NCBI RefSeq assembly: GCF_042675665.1
Contig: NZ_JBHTJI010000022.1
Coordinates: forward strand, 186,001 to 250,000
Source: Mariniflexile jejuense
GTDB lineage: Bacteria; Bacteroidota; Bacteroidia; Flavobacteriales; Flavobacteriaceae
Reading direction: 5' to 3'
Length of the DNA stretch: 64,000 bases
The notes beneath the pieces are model-generated. The model had not been told where the DNA came from. It did no database searches and saw only the letters and a list, made by a program, of their open reading frames with translations. Made by a program: the position numbers and the translations under genes. The first letter of the stretch is position 1; every line of letters starts with the position of its first letter. Positions 54,369 to 62,921 of the stretch are shown in pieces.

Positions 54369-55736
54369 TTATGATTGATATGAAATTGCCGACTTATTAG
54401 TAATTAAAAAATTACATAGTCCTGCAATTATTAAACTTCCACCCGCTACAAGCATGGCATTTATGGCTTCATTTCCTATTAAACCTGAAATGTAATTTAC
54501 GCCTCCAAGTGCTGCTATTATTTGTGGAATTACTATAAACATGTTAAAAATACCCATGAACATTCCCATCTTTTTTGGGTCTACAGAACTTGATAACATG
54601 GCATAAGGCATTGATAAAATACTACCCCAAGCCAATCCTACTAAAGCAAAACAATACTTTAAATTTTCTGGACTATTTATGTAATACATACCAATAAATC
54701 CAATACCACCAAGAATTAGTGATGCCATGTGAACATACTTTCTATTAATATTTCTTTTAGATGTATAAAGTGTTAATAATAAAGCAAATGCCATTGAAGA
54801 CAACCCATAAACACCCATTGCAGAACCTACCAAATTTGATGCTTTTTGAAAAGACGTATTAGCAACATCGAATGCTTCTTTTTGCGAACTAACACTCATG
54901 TTATAATTCGCTTCAATTGGTGCTGGTGCATTAAAAACATGCTCTGTTAATGCTGGATTAGCCAAACTCCACATTGTGAAAAAGGCAAACCAAGAGAAAA
55001 ATTGGATAACGCCTAACTTTTTCATGGTAGCTGGCATATTTCCTATATTGTTTACAATATCTGAAATGAATTGGTTTTTCTTTTGCTTTTCTTCTTGAAA
55101 CGCTTCCATATCTTCTGGCGGATATTCAGAAGTTGTGAAAATTGTGTACAAAATACTTAGAAGAAATACAAATGCTCCTATACCGAATGCAACTTTAACA
55201 GACATAGGTACAACACCTTGTGGAGCAGCATCACTCACACCTAAATTAGAAATTAACCAAGGTAAATTACTCGCAATCCAAGTGCCTATACCTATAATTA
55301 ATGTTTGAACAACAAAACCATAAGACCGTTGTGATTCTGGTAATTTATCAGCAACTAATGCTCTAAAAGGTTCCATAGATATATTAATGGAAGCATCAAG
55401 TATCCATAAAAAACCTGCTGCCATCCAAAGTGCAGAAGAGTGTGGTACAAAAAATAAGGCTATAGAGCTTAAAATGGCTCCTACTAAAAAATAAGGTCGT
55501 CGTCGTCCCAATTTAGGATGCCACGTTCTATCACTTAAGTAACCAATTATTGGTTGCACAAGCAATCCTGTTAGTGGTGCAGCAATCCATAACAATGGAA
55601 TATCATCATGAGTAGCTCCTAACGTTTGAAAAATTCGAGACATAAAGCCTCCTTGAAGTGCAAAACCAAATTGTATTCCTAGAAATCCGAAACTCATATT
55701 CCAGATTTGCCAGAAACTTAATCTACGCTTTTCCAT
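54369..55736 (-). CDS. SLC45-like MFS sugar (maltose) transporter
   Basis: A 455-residue 12-helix MFS protein with WNMSFGFLGIQFGFALQGG at the start, IGYLSDRTWHPKLGRRRPYF (RxGRRRP loop) and DASINISMEPFRALVADKLP, as in SLC45/sucrose-maltose proton symporters. It should import maltose across the inner membrane to the cytoplasmic GH65. It heads the utilisation operon after the LacI regulator. Confidence 0.9.
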   Translation of the reverse strand: MEKRRLSFWQIWNMSFGFLGIQFGFALQGGFMSRIFQTLGATHDDIPLLWIAAPLTGLLVQPIIGYLSDRTWHPKLGRRRPYFLVGAILSSIALFFVPHSSALWMAAGFLWILDASINISMEPFRALVADKLPESQRSYGFVVQTLIIGIGTWIASNLPWLISNLGVSDAAPQGVVPMSVKVAFGIGAFVFLLSILYTIFTTSEYPPEDMEAFQEEKQKKNQFISDIVNNIGNMPATMKKLGVIQFFSWFAFFTMWSLANPALTEHVFNAPAPIEANYNMSVSSQKEAFDVANTSFQKASNLVGSAMGVYGLSSMAFALLLTLYTSKRNINRKYVHMASLILGGIGFIGMYYINSPENLKYCFALVGLAWGSILSMPYAMLSSSVDPKKMGMFMGIFNMFIVIPQIIAALGGVNYISGLIGNEAINAMLVAGGSLIIAGLCNFLITNKSAISYQS

Positions 55737-55762
55737 TAAAATAGTATATTAAATTAATACTA

Positions 55763-55788
55763 TTTTGATAAGCATATACTTATCAAAA
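55763..55788. repeat. 26-base inverted repeat upstream of the MFS gene
   Basis: TTTTGATAAG (55763-55772), six-base spacer CATATA, CTTATCAAAA (55779-55788): a perfect 10-base inverted repeat 27 bases before the MFS ATG. There is no T-run, so it is an operator or an mRNA leader hairpin rather than a terminator. Confidence 0.65.
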
Positions 55789-55828
55789 CTTACTAGTGAG
55801 AAGTAAAAATATAAGTTTTGATTTGCAG

Positions 55829-55836
55829 CAAATATA
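55829..55836 (-). promoter_or_regulatory. Putative -7 promoter element of the MFS-pgmB-GH65 operon
   Basis: TATATTTG on the minus strand, upstream of the inverted repeat at 55763-55788. RNA from here would carry an 85-base leader including that repeat. No good -33. Confidence 0.4.
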
Positions 55837-55868
55837 TAAAAGATTTTAATGCAACCTAATAAAAATTT

Positions 55869-56942
55869 TTATTTAGTTGAGTCTCTTTCTATTAATTCGG
55901 TTTCAATTACAATTGTTTTAAAGTTCTGATTCACATCGGTTTCCTCAATAAAATAAGCACTTTCACTGTCTTCCATTTCCAATCTATCTATTAATAAATC
56001 GGCTGCTTTTTCGCCAATTTTTTGTCCGTGTTGGCTAACAGTTGTTAAACCAGGCGTTGCATGTTTTGATAGTACACCATCTGTAAAACCTATTACTTGA
56101 ATATCGTCTGGTATTTTATAACCAAGTTTTCTAGCAACCTTCATAGCTGTTACGGCATATAACTCATTAACAGCAAAAACGCCATCAATTTTATCATTTG
56201 CTTTAAAAAAAGTTTCTATTTCAGTTTCCAAAATATCTAAATGACCTTCAACATCTAAACTATCATCAATTTTTAAAATCAAATTAGCATCTGCTATTAT
56301 TTTATTGTCTTGTAGAGCTTCCAAATAACCTTGCGTTCTTAGTCTGCCAACACTTACATAATCCATAGTGGTTATTAACCCAATTTTTTTACAGCCTGTT
56401 GAAATTAATTTATTTACTGCCTTTATAGAACCTTTATAATCATCAACTATAACCTTATCACATTCAACTTCATTCACTACTCTATCAAAAAGAACAATTG
56501 GCATACCTTGATTTATGGTAGCGTTAAAGTGATGATAATCTTGTTTTAGTAATGTTTCTTTAGAAATAGATAAAATAAAACCATCAATACTACCATTAGC
56601 TAGCATTTCCATATTGATAATTTCTTTTGTGAACGATTCATTTGATAAACCTACAATTACGTTATAGCCACGTTTATTGGCAACCAATTCAATACCTCGA
56701 ATAACAGTTGAAAAAAAATGATGGACTATTTCTGGTATAATAATGCCAATAGTTTTTGTTTTTCTGTTTTTTAAGCTTAAAGCAATATTATTAGGTTTAT
56801 AGTTATATAATTTTGCAAATGCTTGAATTTTTTGCGTGGTATCTTCACTTATTTCTTTACTGCCACTTAAGGCTTTGGATACAGTTGAAATAGAAACATC
56901 TAATTCTTTGGCTATTTGTTTTAAGGTTATTTTTCGTTTCAT
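55869..56942 (-). CDS. LacI-family transcriptional regulator
   Basis: The 357-residue protein begins with the LacI HTH: KITLKQIAKELDVSISTVSK with ALSGSKEISEDT (residues 3-36), and hinge (NIALSLKNRKTKTIGIIIP), then a periplasmic-binding-protein-like sugar domain. It lies between susC and the MFS gene and probably governs both, responding to maltose or another oligosaccharide. Best operator candidate: the palindrome at 57144-57159. Confidence 0.92.
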   Translation of the reverse strand: MKRKITLKQIAKELDVSISTVSKALSGSKEISEDTTQKIQAFAKLYNYKPNNIALSLKNRKTKTIGIIIPEIVHHFFSTVIRGIELVANKRGYNVIVGLSNESFTKEIINMEMLANGSIDGFILSISKETLLKQDYHHFNATINQGMPIVLFDRVVNEVECDKVIVDDYKGSIKAVNKLISTGCKKIGLITTMDYVSVGRLRTQGYLEALQDNKIIADANLILKIDDSLDVEGHLDILETEIETFFKANDKIDGVFAVNELYAVTAMKVARKLGYKIPDDIQVIGFTDGVLSKHATPGLTTVSQHGQKIGEKAADLLIDRLEMEDSESAYFIEETDVNQNFKTIVIETELIERDSTK

Positions 56943-57143
56943 TTTTATTAATAATTCTAAGCGGGAAAGTTTCTAAATATAAGCATCTTTGTAATATAAC
57001 GATTTAAAACTTAAATCTTCTTGAAAAATCACCTGAATAAAACTTCTGTTTTTTGAGACTAAAAAAATCTCAAACGTTTTCGTAAAATTCAATTATTTTA
57101 ATAATTTGACAAAATTACCCAGTTATAATAAAAAGTTGTCAAC

Positions 57144-57159
57144 ACGAAAACGTTTTCGT
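57144..57159. promoter_or_regulatory. Candidate LacI operator upstream of susC
   Basis: ACGAAAACGTTTTCGT is a perfect 16-base palindrome with central CG, the usual form of LacI/GalR-family operators. An imperfect copy, TCTCAAACGTTTTCGT, lies at 57068-57083, with centres 76 bases apart, a spacing compatible with DNA looping. Confidence 0.75.
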
Positions 57160-57216
57160 TGCGTATTTCGCAATACACAATTATTTCTTTACACAATTTT
57201 TACATAATTTTAACAT

Positions 57217-57234
57217 TGAGAAGTAAAAATATAA
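57217..57234 (+). repeat. 18-base repeat shared by the susC and MFS leaders
   Basis: TGAGAAGTAAAAATATAA occurs identically at 55797-55814 and 57217-57234 on the plus strand, in the two regulatory gaps of the locus. Confidence 0.6.
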
Positions 57235-57267
57235 CCAAACTAAATTAACACATTTTAACAAATTTAT

Positions 57268-60180
57268 ATGAAAACAACTATTACTAGTTTGCTGTTTTTA
57301 TTGTTTTTTGCGCCTGCATTTATGTATGGGCAAAATACTGTAAAAGGAACAGTAACAGAACAGTCAACTTCTATTCCGCTACCTGGAGTAAATGTCGTTA
57401 TAAAAGGCTCTACTACAGGAACAGCAACAGATTTTGATGGAAATTATCAAATTAATGCAAAAAAAGGCGACATTATAGTATTTTCTTATGTTGGCTACCA
57501 AGCTCAAGAAATTACTTATAATGGGCAAGCTTCTTTAAATGTTCAATTAAAAGAAGATGCAGCACAACTAAATGAAATTGTTGTAATTGGCTATGGTACT
57601 ACTACCAAAAAAGATGCTACTGGTTCTGTTGAATCAATCACAGCTAAAGAATTTACAAAAGGTAACATTGTTACACCAGAAAATTTATTAAGCGGTCGTG
57701 TTGCTGGTGTAAGTATTAATACTAGTGGTTCGCCAGGTTCTGGTTCAGAAATCAGAATTAGAGGCGGTTCTTCTATTAATGCCTCAAACAACCCACTTAT
57801 CATTATAGACGGATTACCAATTGATAATAATGGTGTAAATGGTTCAAATGGTGTATTAGCTGCAATTAACCCTAATGATATTGATTCATTCTCTGTATTA
57901 AAAGATGCATCTGCTACTGCTATTTATGGTTCTAGAGCATCAAATGGTGTAATTATTATTGTAACTAAAAAAGGTAAAGCTACGTTTAGTGCTACCTATG
58001 ATGCCCAATACAGCTTTGGAGAACTAACCGATAGAGTTGGTGTGTTTTCTGGAGATGAGTTTAGACAATTAATAGCATCGCAACCTGTTAACGGATCTAC
58101 TTTAAATGAAAGTTTATTAGGTACAGCAAGTACTAATTGGCAAGATGAAATTTTTAGAAACACCGTTTCTTCACAACACAATGTATCGTTACAAGGATCA
58201 TTATTTAAAGTACTTCCTGCGCGTTTTTCGTTTGGAACTACAGATCAAGAAGGTGCTTTAGTAACTTCAGAATTTAATCGTAGAACTTTAGGTTTAGCTT
58301 TAAACCCTAGTATGCTTGACGATCATTTAAAAATTAACTTAAATGCTAATTTTGCATTTGAAGATAACCGATTTGCCGATACAGGACAAATTGGTGCTGC
58401 ATTACAATATGACCCTACACAACCAGTATACGACCCATCATCACCTTTTGATGGTTTTTACCAACACAGAAACGGGTCTTTACTTTCAAATGGTACAACA
58501 AACCCTGTTGCATCATTACTTCAAAGGTATAATTATGGTGATGCTAACAGAAGTTATGGAAACTTAAATTTTGACTATAAATTCCATTTTTTACCAGAAC
58601 TAAAAGCTGTTGTAAATATTGGTTATGATGAAACATCTTCTACATCAATAGATTATACATCAACTGCTATAGCTACAAATGATCCTGTAAAAGGATTCTC
58701 TTCTTTTGGAACTCAAAAAAGAACAAACAAATCACTTGATGGTTATTTAAACTATAGTAAAGAATTTGGTACTGTACGTACAGAACTTATGACAGGTTAT
58801 TCATACCAAAAATTCACTAATAATGGTGGTAATACCGGAAACCAAAGAGATACAGCAAGTTTCCCTAGTACATTTGCCGATCCTGATGTTGTTTTAATTG
58901 GCTTTTTTGGTAGAGCAAACTTAACTTTTTCAGATAAATATTTATTTACTCTTACTTATAGAAGAGATGGTACATCACGTTTCAGCGAAAATAACCGTTG
59001 GGGTAACTTCCCTGCTGCTGCTTTTGCTTGGAATATAAGCGATGAAGATTTCTTAAAAAATAACACAACCATTTCAAGTTTAAAACTAAGAGTAGGTTAC
59101 GGTATTACAGGACAACAAGATATTAGCGGTAATAACGATATCTTTTTAAACAGATACAGAGGTGGCGACCAAAACTCGCAATACCAATTTGGAAACCAAG
59201 TAATTGAATCTTTAATAGCTTCTGAAATAAATCCAGACCTTAAATGGGAAGAAACAAGCACACTTGAATTTGGTTTAGATTATGGTTTATTTAATAATAA
59301 AGTTTCAGGATCATTAAACTTCTTCCAAAAAAACTCAACCGATTTATTATTTACAGCTTCAGTTGCAGATGGTACTAACTTTTCAAACAGTATTATCCAA
59401 AACATTGGTGAATTGCAAATTCAAGGACTTGAGTTTTCATTAAATACAGAAGTAATTAAAAATGATGACTTAAATATTAACTTTAATTTTAATGCAACAC
59501 TTTTAAACAGAGAAATTAAAGAATTAGCACTAGGACAAGATGTTAGAACTGGTGGTATTGCTGGTGGTACTGGTAATAATATTCAATTATTAAGAGAAGG
59601 TGAAGCACCAAATTCATTTAGCGTATTCAAACAACTGTATGACACATCTGGCAATCCAATTGAAGGTGCTTATGTTGATTTAAATGGTGATAATATTATT
59701 AATGATAACGACCGCTATTTAAAAGAAAACCCAAATGCCGATGTTATTCTAGGGTTCCAATCGAACATTAATTACAAAAATTTCGATTTATCTTTTAATT
59801 TGAGAGCCAATATTGGAAACTACGCTTACAATAACGTAAACTCATCAAGAGCACAATATGAACGTATTTTAGACAATTCAGTATTAGCTAATTTACCAAC
59901 ATCTGTATTAAATACGTCTTTTCAAAGAACAGCTGATGTTATCATATCAGACATCTATTTAGAAGATGCTTCATTCTTAAAAATGGACAACATCACTTTA
60001 GGATACACATTTAACAACATTTCAAAAACATTAAAAAGTATTCGTTTATGGGGTGGTGTTCAAAATGTATTCACCATTACAAATTATAGTGGCTTAGATC
60101 CTGAAGTATTTGGTGGTATAGACAATTTAATTTACCCTAGACCTCGTACCATTTTAACTGGAGCTAACTTCAAATTTTAA
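57268..60180 (+). CDS. SusC/RagA-family TonB-linked outer-membrane transporter
   Basis: The 970-residue protein has a signal peptide (to about residue 22), a carboxypeptidase-D-like domain (GTVTEQSTSIPLPGVNV, residues 27-43), SusC box-like VVIGYGTTTKKDATGSVES near 105-123, a plug (SINASNNPLIIIDGLPID, KDASATAIYGSRASNGVIIIVTKKG, shown in parts) and a long beta-barrel to the C-terminal Phe. It takes up oligosaccharides with the lipoprotein SusD. First gene of the susC-susD-susE-susE operon. Confidence 0.96.
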   Translation: MKTTITSLLFLLFFAPAFMYGQNTVKGTVTEQSTSIPLPGVNVVIKGSTTGTATDFDGNYQINAKKGDIIVFSYVGYQAQEITYNGQASLNVQLKEDAAQLNEIVVIGYGTTTKKDATGSVESITAKEFTKGNIVTPENLLSGRVAGVSINTSGSPGSGSEIRIRGGSSINASNNPLIIIDGLPIDNNGVNGSNGVLAAINPNDIDSFSVLKDASATAIYGSRASNGVIIIVTKKGKATFSATYDAQYSFGELTDRVGVFSGDEFRQLIASQPVNGSTLNESLLGTASTNWQDEIFRNTVSSQHNVSLQGSLFKVLPARFSFGTTDQEGALVTSEFNRRTLGLALNPSMLDDHLKINLNANFAFEDNRFADTGQIGAALQYDPTQPVYDPSSPFDGFYQHRNGSLLSNGTTNPVASLLQRYNYGDANRSYGNLNFDYKFHFLPELKAVVNIGYDETSSTSIDYTSTAIATNDPVKGFSSFGTQKRTNKSLDGYLNYSKEFGTVRTELMTGYSYQKFTNNGGNTGNQRDTASFPSTFADPDVVLIGFFGRANLTFSDKYLFTLTYRRDGTSRFSENNRWGNFPAAAFAWNISDEDFLKNNTTISSLKLRVGYGITGQQDISGNNDIFLNRYRGGDQNSQYQFGNQVIESLIASEINPDLKWEETSTLEFGLDYGLFNNKVSGSLNFFQKNSTDLLFTASVADGTNFSNSIIQNIGELQIQGLEFSLNTEVIKNDDLNINFNFNATLLNREIKELALGQDVRTGGIAGGTGNNIQLLREGEAPNSFSVFKQLYDTSGNPIEGAYVDLNGDNIINDNDRYLKENPNADVILGFQSNINYKNFDLSFNLRANIGNYAYNNVNSSRAQYERILDNSVLANLPTSVLNTSFQRTADVIISDIYLEDASFLKMDNITLGYTFNNISKTLKSIRLWGGVQNVFTITNYSGLDPEVFGGIDNLIYPRPRTILTGANFKF

Positions 60181-60190
60181 TAAAAAAACT

Positions 60191-61792
60191 ATGAAAACAA
60201 GTTTTAAAATATACAAAACAATTGGATTAATAGGAATTTGTATAGCTACATTAACAGCCTGTACAGACGATTTAAATATTACTCCAAACGACGATCAAAC
60301 AACACTTAGCGCAGATCTTTTTAAAAATGAAAGTGCTTACAAACAAGTGTTAGCAGGTATTTATGCAAATTTAGCATTAACGGGTACTGATGGTGCTGGT
60401 AGTTCAAACCTAAAAAATATAGATGCAGGAACTAGCCAATTTGGTCGTGTGCTTTTATATGTACAAACACTTTCTGCAGACGAAATGATTTGGTCTTATG
60501 AAAATGACCCTGGAACCAGAGAAATACAAAGAAACCTTTGGACAGCACAAAACCCATTACTACTGGGTATGTTTAGTAGAGCACATTTATCAATAGCATT
60601 GGCTAATAACTTTTTAAGAGAAACTACCGATGCAAAATTAGATTCTAGAAATGTATCTGCTGCCGTAAGAAATGAAATGCCTGCTTATAGAGCTGAAGCC
60701 CGATTAATGAGAGCTATGGCATACTATTATATGATGGATATTTTTGGCAAAGCTAACTTCACAACTGAAGATGATGCGCTTAATTCTCAACCACAAGCAT
60801 ATGATAGAGCACAATTATTTGATTACATAGAAACTGAATTAAAAGCTATAGATACAGATTTAATTGCTTCTAGACAAAACCAATACGGTAGAGCAGATAA
60901 ATCGGTTGCATACATGATTTTAGCTAAAATGTATTTAAATTCTGAAGTTTATATTAATGAAAACCACTATGCTGATTGTTTAAGCTATTGCGAAAAAATA
61001 ATTAGTGGCGGTTACACATTAGCAACCAATTATCTTCATAATTTTATGGCAGACAACAATACAAACTCTGCTATAAACGAAATAATTTTTCCAATTGTTT
61101 CAGATGGTTTAACAACTCAAAATTACGGGCCAACCACTGTTATGATAAATGGTGAAGTAGGAAGTATAGAAGTAAATGGTACTGCATTAGGTGTTTCAGC
61201 TGGAGGCTGGGGTGGCGCATTAAGAGTAAGAAAACAACTTGCTAACCTTTTTGGACCTGCCTTTGCAAATGATACAAGAAATACTATTATATCTAGTGGT
61301 AGATCTATCGAAATTACCGATATCTCCGATAGAGATTCTGGTTATATTCTTAGAAAATATTCAAATGCAAAATCAACTGGCGGTTACGGTGTAGACCAAA
61401 CATTTGTAGATACCGATTTCCCTTTATTCAGATTAGCCGATGTATATTTAATGTATGCTGAAGCCCACTTGAGAGGTGGTGGCGGAAGTTTATCAACTGC
61501 CGTTGGCTATGTTAATGCTTTAAGAAACAGAGCAAATAACACTAATACAATTACTTCTGGCGAATTAACTCTAGATTTTATTTTAGATGAAAGAGGTCGT
61601 GAACTACATTGGGAAGCTCATAGAAGACAAGATTTAATTCGTTACGGCAAATTTACTGGCGGTAATTACAATTGGGCTTGGAAAGGTAATGGTAGCAACG
61701 GTATATCACTTCCTGCGCATTTCAAAGTTTATCCAATACCTACAGCTAGTATGGCTGCAAATCCTAATCTTACTCAAAATGCTGGGTATTAA
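60191..61792 (+). CDS. SusD/RagB-family nutrient-binding lipoprotein
   Basis: The 533-residue lipoprotein has Cys24 in LTACTDDLN, followed by the SusD fold: FKNESAYKQVLAGIYANL, RAEARLMRAMAYYYMMDIFG, ARLADVYLMYAEAHLRG-type region (here RLADVYLMYAEAHLRG) and ERGRELHWEAHRRQDLIRYG. It caps the SusC channel on the cell surface and binds the glycan. It follows susC after ten bases. Confidence 0.96.
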   Translation: MKTSFKIYKTIGLIGICIATLTACTDDLNITPNDDQTTLSADLFKNESAYKQVLAGIYANLALTGTDGAGSSNLKNIDAGTSQFGRVLLYVQTLSADEMIWSYENDPGTREIQRNLWTAQNPLLLGMFSRAHLSIALANNFLRETTDAKLDSRNVSAAVRNEMPAYRAEARLMRAMAYYYMMDIFGKANFTTEDDALNSQPQAYDRAQLFDYIETELKAIDTDLIASRQNQYGRADKSVAYMILAKMYLNSEVYINENHYADCLSYCEKIISGGYTLATNYLHNFMADNNTNSAINEIIFPIVSDGLTTQNYGPTTVMINGEVGSIEVNGTALGVSAGGWGGALRVRKQLANLFGPAFANDTRNTIISSGRSIEITDISDRDSGYILRKYSNAKSTGGYGVDQTFVDTDFPLFRLADVYLMYAEAHLRGGGGSLSTAVGYVNALRNRANNTNTITSGELTLDFILDERGRELHWEAHRRQDLIRYGKFTGGNYNWAWKGNGSNGISLPAHFKVYPIPTASMAANPNLTQNAGY

Positions 61793-61808
61793 TAAAAAAA
61801 CAATAACA

Positions 61809-62903
61809 ATGAAAAATTTGAAAAACATATCAATTTCAATGCTAACAGCCATTGTTTTATCGCTGTTTAGTTCATGTACAGATACTACAGATACATTTGA
61901 AGTTACTAGTACAGAACCTGTTGTTTTATCCAACTTAGCTATTACTAATATAGAACTAGATCCGGTAAACATTAATAATCCTGCTATAACATTAAGTTGG
62001 ACAATAGCCGATTATGGACAACAAGCTTCAGTTAATTATAGCATTCAAATAGCTTCAGATGAAGCTTTTACCAATGCAACAACAGCAGCTACTGTTAATG
62101 GAAACAATACTGTTACATTATCTGTTAGTGAATTAAACTCGGCTGCAGGTGCTGTTGGGTTACCTCCTTTTGCTTGGAACACGCTTTATGCAAGAGTTAC
62201 ATCTTCACTTGGTACTCAAAATGGTTTACCTGTGGTTTCCAACAATATTAATTTTAATGTCTATCCATATTTCAACTATAAATTTAAGGACTATTATTTA
62301 GTTGGAGATGCAACAGCACCAGGTTGGAACAACAATAGTAATAATAATCCTCTTTTTAGAGATCCATCAAATTCAAACATTTATTATTACACTGGTTATT
62401 TCTCAGCAGGACAATTCAAGTTACTAGAAACTAAAGGATTATGGCAACCACAATGGGGAACGAATGATAAAACCACAATTGATGTTAACCCAGGTACAGG
62501 AACAGACCCAGGTACGTTTCCTAACAATAATGCAGCAATTGCTACTGCTGGTTACTATACTTTTACTATTAATTTTTCGGCAAAAACATATTCATTCACA
62601 CCTTATAATGCTACTGGTGCTACAAATTACACTAGCATGAGTATACAAGGTTCTGCTAGTACAACAACCACAATGAATAAGTTAGGGTTTGATGGTCATA
62701 TTTGGTACTTAAACAGTGTACACTTAGTACCTGGTGACTTACAATTTAAAACAAACACAGGCTCTGTTTGGGCTAGTACTACCGAGTTTTCTGGTCAAGC
62801 CACTGTAAACGGCGGAAATATACCTGTTGTTGTAGAAGACGATTATGATGTTTGGTTTAACGACTTAACAGGTCGATACATACTAATACCGTTGAATTTA
62901 TAA
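61809..62903 (+). CDS. SusE-like starch-binding lipoprotein
   Basis: The 364-residue protein (ATG 61809; an upstream in-frame ATG at 61689 lies in the susD end and is rejected) has Cys23 in SLFSSCTDT. An N-terminal SusE domain (VLSNLAITNIELDPVNINNP, then SWTIADYG) is followed by two carbohydrate-binding-like modules (YYLVGDATAPGWNNNSNNNP and a second after residue 270, FDGHIWYLNSVHLVPGDLQF). The WQPQWGTN segment holds aromatic binding residues. Likely a surface glycan-binding protein of the Sus complex. Confidence 0.9.
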   Translation: MKNLKNISISMLTAIVLSLFSSCTDTTDTFEVTSTEPVVLSNLAITNIELDPVNINNPAITLSWTIADYGQQASVNYSIQIASDEAFTNATTAATVNGNNTVTLSVSELNSAAGAVGLPPFAWNTLYARVTSSLGTQNGLPVVSNNINFNVYPYFNYKFKDYYLVGDATAPGWNNNSNNNPLFRDPSNSNIYYYTGYFSAGQFKLLETKGLWQPQWGTNDKTTIDVNPGTGTDPGTFPNNNAAIATAGYYTFTINFSAKTYSFTPYNATGATNYTSMSIQGSASTTTTMNKLGFDGHIWYLNSVHLVPGDLQFKTNTGSVWASTTEFSGQATVNGGNIPVVVEDDYDVWFNDLTGRYILIPLNL

Positions 62904-62921
62904 TCAATAAAAAAAATAGAT

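Larger units (their letters stand above)
56943..57267. other. Regulatory region between lacI and susC (325 bases, no gene)
   Basis: No ORF is supported. It contains a perfect LacI-type palindrome (57144-57159), an imperfect copy (57068-57083), a second inverted repeat (TTGCG-5-CGCAA, 57159-57173) and the 18-base repeat shared with 55797-55814 (57217-57234). No clean TAnnTTTG -7 element was found, so the susC promoter is not pinned. Confidence 0.7.
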
